Source of the DNA: Mycobacterium sp. ST-F2
Lineage (GTDB): Bacteria; Actinomycetota; Actinomycetes; Mycobacteriales; Mycobacteriaceae
DNA length: 64,000 bases
Direction of reading: 5' to 3'
Assembly (NCBI RefSeq): GCF_001905655.1
Contig: NZ_JMHT01000017.1
Span: 1 to 64,000, forward strand
The position numbers and the translations under genes were made by a program. Below the pieces are notes generated by a model. That model was not told where the DNA came from, searched no databases, and worked only from the letters and a program-made list of their open reading frames with translations. Shown here piece after piece: positions 7,805-16,735 of this stretch. Each line of letters starts with the position of its first letter. The first letter of the stretch is position 1.

Positions 7805-8934
7805 AGATGGTGCCGTTGCGTGAACTCATCAGCCCAGCCGGGTTCAAGGCCGGAAGCGACACCGCGTACCCCGTGTACTCGGTGACGAAGCATGCCGGAT
7901 TTGTTCCCAGCACGGAGTACTTCAAGAAGCAGATTTTCAGCAGGGACCTCGACGGATACAAGCGGGTCCGGCCGGGCGACTTCGCGTACGCCACCATTCA
8001 CTTGGACGAGGGATCCATCGGGATCGCCCCAACGAATGGCCTCATCAGTCCGATGTACACCGTATTTCGACCAGCTACAGATCTGGTTGATCCGCTGTAC
8101 CTACTGCGCTTCATGAAGAGCCCCGCGGCGCTTGCACAGTACCCTCGATTCGGCAAAGGATCGGTACATCGCCGAAAGTCGATTTCGCTCGAAGCTCTTT
8201 GTGAGCTCAAGATTCCACTGCCCCCACTCAACGAGCAGCACCGCATCGCGGAGATACTTGATCGAGCGGACAATCTTCGCAACAGGCGGCGGCAACAGCT
8301 AGCTCAGCTGAGCGAATTGACCGACTCCATATTCGTTGCCAGTCTGGAAGACTCACGTCAGGTAACGTTACGGCCACTGGCTCAAGTCCTAGAAACTATC
8401 ATCGACTACCGTGGAAAATCGCCCCAGAAAGCGGGCGCGGGAGTCCCCCTCGTAACAGCCGGAGTAGTCAAGGACCAACGAATACTTCCTCCACGCGAGT
8501 TCGTACTAGAAGGAGACTACGACGCTTGGATGCGGCGTGGGTTGCCGAAAATTGGAGATGTGCTCTTCACAAGTGAGGCCCCCCTCGGTGAGGTAGCACA
8601 AGTCGTAGATAGTCGGATTGCACTTGCGCAACGGGTAATCCTGTTAAGAGGGAAGTCCGACATCGTCGATAATCTGTTCCTCATGCATGCGCTCTCAAGT
8701 CGAGGCGTTCGCACACAGCTCCTGCAGAGATCCACCGGATCGACAGTGAGAGGCATCCGACAATCTGAGCTACTTCGGGTTGAAATCCCCTTGCTACCAA
8801 TGGAATTACAGCGCGCATATGTGGCCAAGGCCGCGGCGCTCCGCTCTGTACGTTCGCGCGTTGAGCACGAGCTGATTCAGCACAACCAGCTATTCGCCTC
8901 CCTCCAATCCCGCGCCTTCCGAGGTGAACTATGA
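7801..8934 (+). CDS. hsdS: Type I restriction-modification system, specificity subunit HsdS
   Basis: 377 residues, starting at GTG 7801 overlapping the hsdM stop (ATG 7807 is an alternative). Two target-recognition domains are separated by the conserved helix containing LPPLNEQHRIAEILDRADNL, and a similar ending (IPLLPMELQRAYV) closes the second half. Each domain reads one half of the bipartite target and so sets the specificity of both methylation and cleavage. Two 60-base stretches counted in the second half are about 50% GC, clearly below the neighbours, which suggests that this domain came in by recombination. The stop overlaps the next reading frame by 4 nt. Confidence 0.93.
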   Translation: MKMVPLRELISPAGFKAGSDTAYPVYSVTKHAGFVPSTEYFKKQIFSRDLDGYKRVRPGDFAYATIHLDEGSIGIAPTNGLISPMYTVFRPATDLVDPLYLLRFMKSPAALAQYPRFGKGSVHRRKSISLEALCELKIPLPPLNEQHRIAEILDRADNLRNRRRQQLAQLSELTDSIFVASLEDSRQVTLRPLAQVLETIIDYRGKSPQKAGAGVPLVTAGVVKDQRILPPREFVLEGDYDAWMRRGLPKIGDVLFTSEAPLGEVAQVVDSRIALAQRVILLRGKSDIVDNLFLMHALSSRGVRTQLLQRSTGSTVRGIRQSELLRVEIPLLPMELQRAYVAKAAALRSVRSRVEHELIQHNQLFASLQSRAFRGEL

Positions 8935-9011
8935 CAGCGCCATCACAGATCGGCCGCTGGCCAGCATTTGTCCGACCGATGCTGGATGTCCTGAAAGATG
9001 GCCAAACCTGA
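8931..9011 (+). pseudogene. 5' fragment of the mcrB-like gene, cut by an in-frame TGA
   Basis: ATG 8931 overlaps the hsdS stop by 4 nt, the spacing of a real downstream gene. It reads 26 residues (ending LDVLKDGQT) and stops at TGA 9009-9011. After that stop the same frame continues as RTAELFDAVADRM and joins the AAA+ protein below. Together the two parts look like one Mrr-N winged-helix domain interrupted by a nonsense codon, so the original start was probably here. Confidence 0.7.
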
Positions 9012-9047
9012 CGCACAGCAGAACTTTTCGATGCCGTCGCCGACCGA

Positions 9048-10745
9048 ATGCAGCTCACCGCCGACCAGCGCGCTGAGACGCTCAGCTCGGGACAACTACG
9101 CGCTCGAAACCGAATGGGCTGGGCACTGTCGGCACTTACTCGGGCACAAGCTGTCACCAAGGCCCGAAGCGGTTATTCGACGATCACTGAAGCAGGCCAA
9201 CAATTGCTCACAGATCACCCCGTCAACATCACCGAGGAAACGTTGGAGGCCATCCCCGCCTACCGGGACTACCAACCGAAGCCACGCCGCAGCACCGCCA
9301 CTACTGAGGTCGTGGACGAAGTCCCGCCACATTGGTTCGTCGGTGCCTTCTACACCGACGGCGATGATGCGGGCGATCAGTCGGAGTCCTTCATTGCACA
9401 GGGCATTTGGCGCAACGGCTACGCGAACAAATATGTCGATGAGGTCAACGCGATGCAGCCTGGCGAGCGCATCGCGATCAAAGCTGCCTACGTCCGCAGT
9501 CGCGCGGACGACCTCCCGTTCGACAACCACGGCAATCCCGTCTCGGTACTCGGCATCAAGGCCACGGGCACGATCACCCGCAATCACGGCGACGGGCAGA
9601 CAGTCGACGTCAGTTGGGATCCACCGCAGGCCATCCGTGAGTGGTATTTCTACACCAGCCGCGCCACAGTCTGGAGGGTCGTAGCTGGAGACTGGCGTGC
9701 CGATGATCTCATCGCCTTCACCTTCGACGGCGAGGATCAAGACATCGATCAGTTCCGCAATGCCCCGTTCTGGCGCGAACGTTTCGGCGACGAGATTCCC
9801 GAAACACCTGATTCCCTCATCGACGAAGAGTCGGACGATGAAGAGCCGGCAACCGATGTCGAGACCTACACCGTCCAGGACATCATCGCCGATGGCTGCT
9901 TCATCCCCGCCGACACCTTGACCGGGTACTTGGCTGCACTGAAGTCCAAGAAGAATCTGATTTTGCAAGGCCCACCCGGCACCGGCAAGACCTGGCTGGC
10001 CAAGCGCCTCGGCTACGCGCTCATCGGCGAGAAGAGCCGAGAATACCTGCACGCCATCCAATTTCACCCATCCACATCGTACGAGGACTTTGTTCGCGGC
10101 TGGCGACCCAGCGCGGACGGCAAGCTGGTGCTGGCCGACGGGGCCTTCCTGCAGATTGTCGAGCAAGCCCTCGCCGACCCCGGACACAACTACGTTGTGG
10201 TCATCGAGGAGATCAACCGCGGCAACCTCGCTCAGATTTTCGGCGAACTGCTCACGCTGCTCGAGGGCGAAAAGCGCGTGCCGTCCGAAGCCATCAACCT
10301 GACCTATCGGAAGGACGGCGAGGAACCGCTCTACCTGCCGCCGAACCTGTTCATCATCGGCACCATGAACCTGACCGATCGGTCGCTCGCAATCGTCGAC
10401 TTCGCGCTGCGCCGCCGATTCGCTTTTGCCGACCTACAGCCGATGTTCAATACCGCATGGCGGCAATGGGTTTGCAGCCACAACGGAATACCCGAGGCGG
10501 AACTCACGACCGTCGCGGTGCGCATCGACGAGGTCAACCAAGTCATCGCCGCCGACCGATCCCTGGGTGAGCAGTATCAAATCGGCCACAGCTTCTTCAC
10601 TCCGCCGACATCGCGCAACGTCCCTGACACACAGGACTGGCTCCGTCAGGTTGTGCAGCGCGAGATCCGCCCGCTCCTGGCCGAATACTGGTTCGACGAG
10701 CCTGACCGGGTCGATCGGGAGACCGACCGCCTGCTTGGTAATTGA
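9048..10745 (+). CDS. McrB-like AAA+ GTPase/ATPase of a type IV restriction system
   Basis: 565 residues from the first ATG after the in-frame TGA. Residues 1-55 are the rest of a winged-helix Mrr-N-like domain; residues 95-250 form a recognition region (HWFVGAFY); then an AAA+ motor with Walker A GPPGTGKT (308-315), Walker B VVVIEEINR (383-391), the McrB-type NLAQIFGE and sensor GTMNLTDRS. McrB motors bind modified DNA and drive the McrC nuclease. McrC follows directly. No convincing ribosome binding site precedes ATG 9048, so expression may be lost, reduced, or rescued by reinitiation. Confidence 0.85.
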   Translation: MQLTADQRAETLSSGQLRARNRMGWALSALTRAQAVTKARSGYSTITEAGQQLLTDHPVNITEETLEAIPAYRDYQPKPRRSTATTEVVDEVPPHWFVGAFYTDGDDAGDQSESFIAQGIWRNGYANKYVDEVNAMQPGERIAIKAAYVRSRADDLPFDNHGNPVSVLGIKATGTITRNHGDGQTVDVSWDPPQAIREWYFYTSRATVWRVVAGDWRADDLIAFTFDGEDQDIDQFRNAPFWRERFGDEIPETPDSLIDEESDDEEPATDVETYTVQDIIADGCFIPADTLTGYLAALKSKKNLILQGPPGTGKTWLAKRLGYALIGEKSREYLHAIQFHPSTSYEDFVRGWRPSADGKLVLADGAFLQIVEQALADPGHNYVVVIEEINRGNLAQIFGELLTLLEGEKRVPSEAINLTYRKDGEEPLYLPPNLFIIGTMNLTDRSLAIVDFALRRRFAFADLQPMFNTAWRQWVCSHNGIPEAELTTVAVRIDEVNQVIAADRSLGEQYQIGHSFFTPPTSRNVPDTQDWLRQVVQREIRPLLAEYWFDEPDRVDRETDRLLGN

Positions 10746-10747
10746 CC

Positions 10748-11827
10748 ATGACTGGCGTCATCGTCAGCGGCAAGACCGAGATACCAGTCCGCAACCTGTG
10801 GCTGCTGATGCTGTATGCGTCCGAGCTGTACGCCGACAACCTCGACATTCGCGGCGCCGGCGCCGAGGCCCGACCAGACGAACTCCCCGACATGGTTGCC
10901 GAGATCCTCGCTCGTGCCATCGAACGCCGTCTGCAACGCAGCCTCAGCCGGGCCTACGTGACACGCAGCCGGCCGCTCACCCGGGTACGCGGCAGGATCG
11001 ACGTCATCAAAACCGAAACAGCGCAGCTGCTTTCGCGGGGCCAGGTGGCGTGCCGCTATGACGAACTCGTCGTCGACAACCCCACCAACCGGCTGATCTG
11101 CGCCGGCCTGATTGTCGCCGGGACCATCGCACAGGACGGCGACCGCGCTCATCGTTGCCGTCAACTCGCCGGCATGCTCAGGCTGCAAGGAGTCACTCCA
11201 ACGCTGGTCAGCCGCGCGAATGCCGACGCAATCACTTTGGGTCGTAATCAGATTGCCGACCTCGATGCGGTGAACGCGGCCCGACTTCTACTCCGGATGA
11301 ACATCCCGAACGAGGAAGCCGGTACCGCGCACCGGATGTCACCCCGACGAGACGTTGCTGACATCCGCCGCCTGTACGAGGCCGCCGTGCGCGGCTTCTA
11401 TCGGGCGACGCTGCGACCGCCCTGGCGGGTTCATGCTGGCGAAACCAAGCACAACTGGCCGCTGCAGGAACAGTCCCCCGGCGCGCTGGCGATCCTGCCC
11501 GTGATGCGCACCGACACCATCCTGGAACGGCCGGGCCGACGCATCATCGTCGAAACCAAATTCGCCGACGCCCTCAAGCCGAATCAGTTTGGTACACCCA
11601 AGCTTTCCCGCAATCACCTGTTCCAGCTCTACGCGTACGTGCAGTCCCAGCATGATCGGGACGAGTTGAGTGCGACGACCGAAGGCGTTCTGTTGTATCC
11701 CGTCGTCGGCGGAGAGCTCGACGAGTTCGTGGTGATCAACGGGCACCGGTACCGATTCCTCACGGTGGACCTTACTGCGGCGGCTACGGAGATCCGGCAG
11801 AGACTCATGGCCGTTGTTGTCGGTTAG
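10748..11827 (+). CDS. McrC-like nuclease subunit
   Basis: 359 residues from ATG 10748, 2 nt after the mcrB stop (TTG 10742, overlapping the stop, is an alternative). The N-terminal IPVRNLWLLMLYASELY is typical of McrC proteins of this type. The C-terminal half holds a PD-(D/E)xK nuclease core: Asp in MRTDTILERPG, then IIVETKFA. McrC cuts DNA when the McrB ring translocates. The nuclease residues look intact, so any defect of the system lies in the 5' end of mcrB. Confidence 0.85.
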   Translation: MTGVIVSGKTEIPVRNLWLLMLYASELYADNLDIRGAGAEARPDELPDMVAEILARAIERRLQRSLSRAYVTRSRPLTRVRGRIDVIKTETAQLLSRGQVACRYDELVVDNPTNRLICAGLIVAGTIAQDGDRAHRCRQLAGMLRLQGVTPTLVSRANADAITLGRNQIADLDAVNAARLLLRMNIPNEEAGTAHRMSPRRDVADIRRLYEAAVRGFYRATLRPPWRVHAGETKHNWPLQEQSPGALAILPVMRTDTILERPGRRIIVETKFADALKPNQFGTPKLSRNHLFQLYAYVQSQHDRDELSATTEGVLLYPVVGGELDEFVVINGHRYRFLTVDLTAAATEIRQRLMAVVVG

Positions 11828-11845
11828 CAGCGGTACGTTCGCCGT

Positions 11846-12433
11846 GTGCCCACGGATGCGCTACTACGTTGGAGGTCCGAACGCTGTGCAGCGTTGGACA
11901 GCCTCGAAGCAGTGCATGCGCGCGTCACCGAGAAAAAGCCTGGTCGCCAGTACGCAACTGAGCACCTCAACCTCGCGCTGTTCCTGCGTCTTGCCGCTGA
12001 GTTCCAGGGGTTCTGCCGGGACCTGCACACCGACGTGGCGCTCGCTATCGTCGCCGACCTCGACGACTTCTCAGGTGCTGAGGTCCACCGCAAACTTCTC
12101 CTATCGTCGCTACGGCGCGGCCGAAAACTTGACGTCGGCAACGCAAGCCCAGGCAATATCGGCAACGACTTCATGTATCTCGGCATGACATTGTGGGCGG
12201 ATATCAAGAACCGGTACCCGACCAAAGGGCCAAGGTGGAACGCAGTCTTGGAGGATCTGAACAACGTTCGCAACGCCGTCGCCCACAGTGATGAGACGAA
12301 GCTGGCCATCGTTCGCACGCAACAGCCATTGACTCTGCGGACATTCCGAACGTGGCGCCGCGCGCTGAACGATGCGGCGACTGGCTTCGACACCGTGGTG
12401 CGCTCATACTTGGAAGACGTAACCGGAAAGTGA
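11846..12433 (+). CDS. HEPN-domain protein, possible RNase effector
   Basis: 195 residues from GTG 11846. All helical; LNNVRNAVAHSDE contains the HEPN signature R-x4-H (RNAVAH), the catalytic motif of many toxin and defence RNases. It starts 18 nt after mcrC in the same direction and so probably shares its transcript. The likely role is RNA cleavage or regulation as an accessory of the restriction cluster. It also resembles HEPN proteins without proven activity, so the enzyme call is tentative. Confidence 0.6.
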   Translation: MPTDALLRWRSERCAALDSLEAVHARVTEKKPGRQYATEHLNLALFLRLAAEFQGFCRDLHTDVALAIVADLDDFSGAEVHRKLLLSSLRRGRKLDVGNASPGNIGNDFMYLGMTLWADIKNRYPTKGPRWNAVLEDLNNVRNAVAHSDETKLAIVRTQQPLTLRTFRTWRRALNDAATGFDTVVRSYLEDVTGK

Positions 12434-12451
12434 CTGCAGGAGGTGGGAACC

Positions 12452-12637
12452 ATGGCGGGGCGTAAGAAGGGCGAGTTCGCCATCGGCGACTCCGTCCACG
12501 TCGAGTTCGGGGGTCGGGACCTCATCGGCACTGTTACCGAAGTCAGCGGCTACCGTGTCTACGTCTCCGTGGAAATCGAAGGCTCCAACGAACCCTTCAC
12601 CACCGTGTATCCAGCAGAGGAACTCGTACCTGCATAG
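12452..12637 (+). CDS. Small basic/beta protein of unknown function
   Basis: 61 residues from ATG 12452, preceded by AGGAGG at the right distance. FAIGDSVHVEFGGRDLIGTVTEV looks like a small SH3/KOW-like beta barrel of the kind that binds nucleic acid or protein. It lies 18 nt after the HEPN gene and is the last gene of the rightward restriction run. No family name can be given. Confidence 0.55.
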   Translation: MAGRKKGEFAIGDSVHVEFGGRDLIGTVTEVSGYRVYVSVEIEGSNEPFTTVYPAEELVPA

Positions 12638-12652
12638 TTCCCGTGTCGATGG

Positions 12653-13279
12653 TCAGCTCGCGCGCACCGCTCCGACAACCTCCCTCGCCATCGACAACGG
12701 ATGGGCCGGAAACTGGCCATCGAAATCGGGCAGCTCGCTCATGTTCATCACGAAGCCCGTCTTCAGACCGGTGTAGGGGTCGCGGGCCCAGCCGCCCATC
12801 GGGTCATCTGCGGTGGGCTCATGAAGCCAATCATTTTGCCGCGCAATCTCATATACCGCGGCGTCGCGCATGCCGGTGGTACGACCTTCGATGAAGAAAC
12901 CCTGAACCTGTTGTACATGCTCTGCGTGTAGGTGCAACGTCAGGTTGTACTGCACACCGCCAGATTCCTGCTTGATCTTCATGAGGCTGTATACGAACGG
13001 CACCCCACTTGACGTCCGCTCGACGTCGACCTCGATCAGCCCGGCCTGTCCGGCAACGACGGCGTCAGCTTCGAGAAGGCCGTCGATCATCTGCTCTTTG
13101 TCCAGCGGCATCGCGTACTCGGCCGGGTAGGGCCGCGTCGTCACGGTTCCCGTTGCGTCGTCACTGAACAGGTAGCCGAACGCCTGAGTTCCGGGCGGAT
13201 CGTCGGGCAGCAGCCCGCTCTGTTGCCAGTACTCCGCAAGTGCCAGCGTCGGTCCGCCACCCCACAGGTTGACGCGCAT
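12653..13279 (-). CDS. Hypothetical cytosolic protein
   Basis: 208 residues; GGGAGGAG suits the ATG at 13279 better than the one at 13282. No signal peptide or membrane segment. It has an acidic, mixed alpha/beta composition with tracts such as LTLHLHAEHVQQVQGFFIEG. Divergent from the HSP90-family gene across about 140 nt. Not recognised; being beside the HSP90/TPR and WXG100 genes suggests it belongs to that module. Confidence 0.5.
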   Translation of the reverse strand: MRVNLWGGGPTLALAEYWQQSGLLPDDPPGTQAFGYLFSDDATGTVTTRPYPAEYAMPLDKEQMIDGLLEADAVVAGQAGLIEVDVERTSSGVPFVYSLMKIKQESGGVQYNLTLHLHAEHVQQVQGFFIEGRTTGMRDAAVYEIARQNDWLHEPTADDPMGGWARDPYTGLKTGFVMNMSELPDFDGQFPAHPLSMAREVVGAVRAS

Positions 13280-13422
13280 CATCGACTCCTCCCCAATTCG
13301 TCGCTCAAGTCATACACGCCGACTCCGACATTCAGACGGTCGACGCGTCATCGAGCCCGACTTGTCGGTGGCGCGTGCGAAGCTATGCGGCTTTCGACCG
13401 AACCGACGCAGGAGAATCCACA

Positions 13423-15204
13423 ATGTCCGCACCGCAGCAACAGAACTTCCGAGTGGATCTCGGCGGCGTCATCTCGCTGCTCAGCAAGAACCTCTATTCC
13501 AGCCCGGGCGTGTACGTCCGGGAATTGATTCAGAACGCCTTCGACGCCACCCTCGCCCGCGACGCGCTCAGCGACACACCGACCCCGCGGACCATCACCA
13601 TCTCGCCATTCGGCGTCACCTCTCCGGACTCCCCGGCCAACGAATTCGCGATCACCGACGCCGGCATCGGCGTCACCGCAGATCAAGTCGAGCAGTTCCT
13701 GGCCACCGTCGGCGCGAGTTCCAAGCGTGACGAGTTGGCCCGCAGCAGGCGCACCTACATCGGGCAGTTCGGCATCGGCCTGCTGAGCTGTTTTCTGATC
13801 GCCGACGAGATCACCGTGATCTCGCGCAGCGCCGACGGCTCCGCGCCGATTGAGTGGGTCGGCAACAGCGATGGGACCTACACCGTCCGGACCATCGCCG
13901 ACGACGTCGCCGTCGGCACCACCGTCCGGCTTCGGCCCCGTCCAGACATGATCGGATGGGCCCGTGCGGAGCAGGTGACTCCCCTGGTCCAGCGCTACGC
14001 CGAGTTTCTGCCGATCGACATCACTGTGCTGAGAAGTCAAGGAAACAGGGAAGTTTCACGCCGGTACCCCTGGGCTGACGACTTCGGATCCCACCGCTCC
14101 AGCGTGCAGCAGGGTGTTCCACCCGTGTACGGCGGGGTCGGAGTGGGGCGCCAGTTCGACGTCGTTGCGATCAACGACGCCGGCCTCGGTTTGGATGCCG
14201 TCGCCTACATCGGTACGGCGGTGGGCAAATCGAAGTCCAGCGCCCGAAACCGGGTGTACGTCAACGACATGCTGATTGACGACGTGGACGCGACGCTGCT
14301 TCCGTCATGGGCGTTCTTTGCCTGGGCGGTAGCCAACTCGACCGCACTGGAGCCGACAGCCAGCCGTGAGGCCATCGTCGACAACGCGGCGCTGGTCGCG
14401 ACCCGACGCAAGCTCGGGCAGGCAGCGCTGAAGTGGTTGCGCACCTTGGCAGATACCGACCCGCAGCGGTTCTCCGAGTTCGTCGCCGACAACGAACTGG
14501 AGCTGCGCTCGGCAGCCACACGTGACGCAGACGGCGAGAATCTGGAGCTTGCCGAAGTCGTCCTACCGATGCTGACGGTCCAAACGACAGCAGGGCAGAT
14601 GCGCCTGGTCGACGTGGTCGCCCACAGCCCGAACGTTCTCTATGCCGTGTCCGTCAAGGAATTTCACACCATCGCCAGCTTCAACCCGGATGGACGACTC
14701 GTCGTCAACGCCGGCCACACACTGGACCAGGAGGTGCTGCTGATGCTGCCGCAGGTCCTTTCCGGAGTGACGGTCACCCGCGCCTACCCCGCTTCCGAAG
14801 TGGCCGCACTCGCCGTACCGCCCACGGATTCGATCGGCGACTTTCTGACTTTCGAACGGCGGGCGACCCAGGCGCTCAAAGCATCTGGTGCTCGCGTTGT
14901 GGTGCGCCAGTTTCCCTCCGCCGACCTGCCCGCGGTGTTCATCGGACACGGACAGATCGACGTGGCATCGCCCGGGTACGGCAACCTCGTGCATCTGGTG
15001 GTGAATTGGGGCAATCGGGTCATCCGTGCACTGACCCGCACGAACGATGATCTGGTATTCGACCGCCTCATCCAGTTGCTCTACGTGCAGGCGCGGATGG
15101 CCGCCCAATGCGACGGCCCCGAGGACCGAGCGCTGCTATCGGAGGCCCTCGACGACGTCGTTCTGCTCGCCGCAGGCGTGGACGGAACGGAGGTCGGGAG
15201 ATGA
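13423..15204 (+). CDS. HSP90-family (GHKL) ATPase, not canonical HtpG
   Basis: 593 residues from ATG 13423 with GGAG upstream. The N-terminal GHKL ATP-binding fold is clear: VRELIQNAFDAT, ITDAGIGVT and IGQFGIGLLS, as in HSP90. The middle domain is recognisable but the protein is shorter and more divergent than bacterial HtpG, and it matches the type seen in actinobacteria as a second HSP90-like protein. It overlaps a TPR gene by 4 nt, so a client or co-chaperone partnership is likely. In this setting it may be part of a defence or toxin-maturation system; unproven. Confidence 0.82.
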   Translation: MSAPQQQNFRVDLGGVISLLSKNLYSSPGVYVRELIQNAFDATLARDALSDTPTPRTITISPFGVTSPDSPANEFAITDAGIGVTADQVEQFLATVGASSKRDELARSRRTYIGQFGIGLLSCFLIADEITVISRSADGSAPIEWVGNSDGTYTVRTIADDVAVGTTVRLRPRPDMIGWARAEQVTPLVQRYAEFLPIDITVLRSQGNREVSRRYPWADDFGSHRSSVQQGVPPVYGGVGVGRQFDVVAINDAGLGLDAVAYIGTAVGKSKSSARNRVYVNDMLIDDVDATLLPSWAFFAWAVANSTALEPTASREAIVDNAALVATRRKLGQAALKWLRTLADTDPQRFSEFVADNELELRSAATRDADGENLELAEVVLPMLTVQTTAGQMRLVDVVAHSPNVLYAVSVKEFHTIASFNPDGRLVVNAGHTLDQEVLLMLPQVLSGVTVTRAYPASEVAALAVPPTDSIGDFLTFERRATQALKASGARVVVRQFPSADLPAVFIGHGQIDVASPGYGNLVHLVVNWGNRVIRALTRTNDDLVFDRLIQLLYVQARMAAQCDGPEDRALLSEALDDVVLLAAGVDGTEVGR

Positions 15205-16058
15205 GCGTGCAACCGACCGCTGAGGAATGCGAATTCCTCGGCGATGAGGCGGCCGGGGCAGGACAGTTGGAGAAGGCTCTGGATCACTACAGTCAGGCGC
15301 GCCGATTGCGTTGCGATGCACTGACGATGGCGTTGGCGGGCAACGATCTCGACTCGCAGTCGATGTCTACTTACGGCACCGATAGCACCCGGTTGAATCA
15401 GAAGATCCGCACGATCGTGGACGAGTTGAATCCACCAAAGACGCTGAGCGAGCGGATCGCGGACCTGCGGGTCGAGATGGACGAGCATCTGATATCGGGT
15501 CGGCTCAATCTCGCCTCCCACCTCAGCACCCAACTCGGCGCGGCGTATGAGGAGCTCGGCGACCTGGACGAAGCTGAGTCCGCCTATCGATCCGCCGTGG
15601 TGCTCGCCCGGCAGGTCGACGCCCACGATCCCGAGCTGTTGCTGCACACCTTTTGGGCGTTGATCGACTTCCTGCCGCCGTCCGAGGAATCGGTGGCGCT
15701 GGCCAAGGAAATGGCGTCCAATCTGATCGAACGCCGTGAGATGTACCACCCGATGCGGGCAGCTGATGCGGCGTACCGGCTCGCGCTGGCAGAGCTGGAC
15801 TTCGCCGAAATCGCACCGCAACATTTGGATTCCGCGATCGACGGCAGCACGCGGGAGGCAATCGAGATGCTCGACGGTGTCTGCTTCCACGACAAGAGCC
15901 AGGAGCTCCAGCGGTGGGCGGCCGCAGTGCTGCGGGCCGTCGGCCGCGACACCGACGCCGACCATTGGCGGGCCGCGGCCGACCGATACGAAGACTGGGA
16001 ATGGTTCACGGACCAGCAGATTCCCGGGCACGTGCACCTGTGGGACATTCGGTACTGA
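15201..16058 (+). CDS. TPR-like helical partner of the HSP90-family protein
   Basis: 285 residues from ATG 15201, overlapping the previous stop (ATGA). Helical repeats such as LGDEAAGAGQLEKALDHYSQA and LGAAYEELGDLDEAESAYRSA are typical tetratricopeptide repeats, which bind peptides and in eukaryotes often dock to HSP90. Cytosolic, no signal. Overlap and order imply a fixed stoichiometry with the ATPase. The client protein is unknown; the WXG100/toxin genes that follow are candidates. Confidence 0.72.
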   Translation: MSVQPTAEECEFLGDEAAGAGQLEKALDHYSQARRLRCDALTMALAGNDLDSQSMSTYGTDSTRLNQKIRTIVDELNPPKTLSERIADLRVEMDEHLISGRLNLASHLSTQLGAAYEELGDLDEAESAYRSAVVLARQVDAHDPELLLHTFWALIDFLPPSEESVALAKEMASNLIERREMYHPMRAADAAYRLALAELDFAEIAPQHLDSAIDGSTREAIEMLDGVCFHDKSQELQRWAAAVLRAVGRDTDADHWRAAADRYEDWEWFTDQQIPGHVHLWDIRY

Positions 16059-16105
16059 CCCTACGGCCTCGCTAGACTGGCCCTGAAGTCAGCGAAGGGG
16101 GTCGC

Positions 16106-16429
16106 ATGGCGGACTTGGGGGGCGCACGGCTGCGCATCGAGACCGAGCCGGTCAAAGCAGCTGCGAACGAGTTTCGGACCATCGCCGATGAGTTGCGTGA
16201 AGAACTGCGCCAGCTCGTCGCGTCGGTCGATGACGTAGTCGAAGGTTCGTGGCGCGGTGAGGCCGCTCGGATGTTCGGCCGCGATTGGGATGAGTTTCGC
16301 GCCGCCGCGACGAAGATCGTCGACGACGCCGACGAAATCGCGATCCGGGTCGTCCAAAGCGTGGAGGCCTACGCAGCACAGGATGAGCGCGGTGGATCGA
16401 TCGTTCGCAGCGGGTGGGATGAGCGGTAG
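16106..16429 (+). CDS. WXG100-family protein with ESX-type export signal
   Basis: 107 residues, the usual size. Helix-WxG-helix layout with the turn SWRGEAARMF, and near the C terminus YAAQD, which fits the YxxxD/E type VII secretion signal. Such proteins form helical hairpin dimers that are exported through ESX systems, often as adaptors for toxins. The partner WXG100 gene starts 6 nt later and a polymorphic toxin follows. No ESX membrane genes lie in the window, so export must use a system elsewhere. Confidence 0.8.
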   Translation: MADLGGARLRIETEPVKAAANEFRTIADELREELRQLVASVDDVVEGSWRGEAARMFGRDWDEFRAAATKIVDDADEIAIRVVQSVEAYAAQDERGGSIVRSGWDER

Positions 16430-16435
16430 GTCGCA

Positions 16436-16726
16436 ATGACTGGGTACACCGTCGACGTCGACGCGCTCAATGAACTGCGGTCGAGAATGCAGGCCTACCT
16501 GGCGCACTGCGAGAGTTCGCTGAGCCGGGTGGAAGCGCTCATCGGTCAGGTGTCGCAGTCATGGGACGGCGCAGCCGCCGAGGCATATGAGGCTCGCCAC
16601 CGGGACTGGGTGCAGTCAGCGCACGACATGCGCACCGAGCTCGAGGACTTCACCGCTTGGTCCGCCCAGGCCGAAGACGCCTACCGGACAGTCATGGCGA
16701 TGAATCTGCGCATGGCCGGCCAGTAG
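16436..16726 (+). CDS. Second WXG100-family protein (WDG variant)
   Basis: 96 residues. The turn reads SWDGAAAEAY, a WxG motif flanked by two helices; no YxxxD/E is visible at the C terminus, so the export signal is likely supplied by its partner. It probably forms a heterodimer with the WXG100 protein encoded just upstream and escorts the toxin encoded 9 nt downstream. Confidence 0.78.
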   Translation: MTGYTVDVDALNELRSRMQAYLAHCESSLSRVEALIGQVSQSWDGAAAEAYEARHRDWVQSAHDMRTELEDFTAWSAQAEDAYRTVMAMNLRMAGQ

Positions 16727-16735
16727 CGAGCATCC

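Noticed and set aside
9009-9011. TGA read as selenocysteine
   Set aside because: No Sec-type stem-loop was sought in depth, the position is in a DNA-binding fold without redox role, and mycobacteria are not known for such proteins; a nonsense change is simpler.
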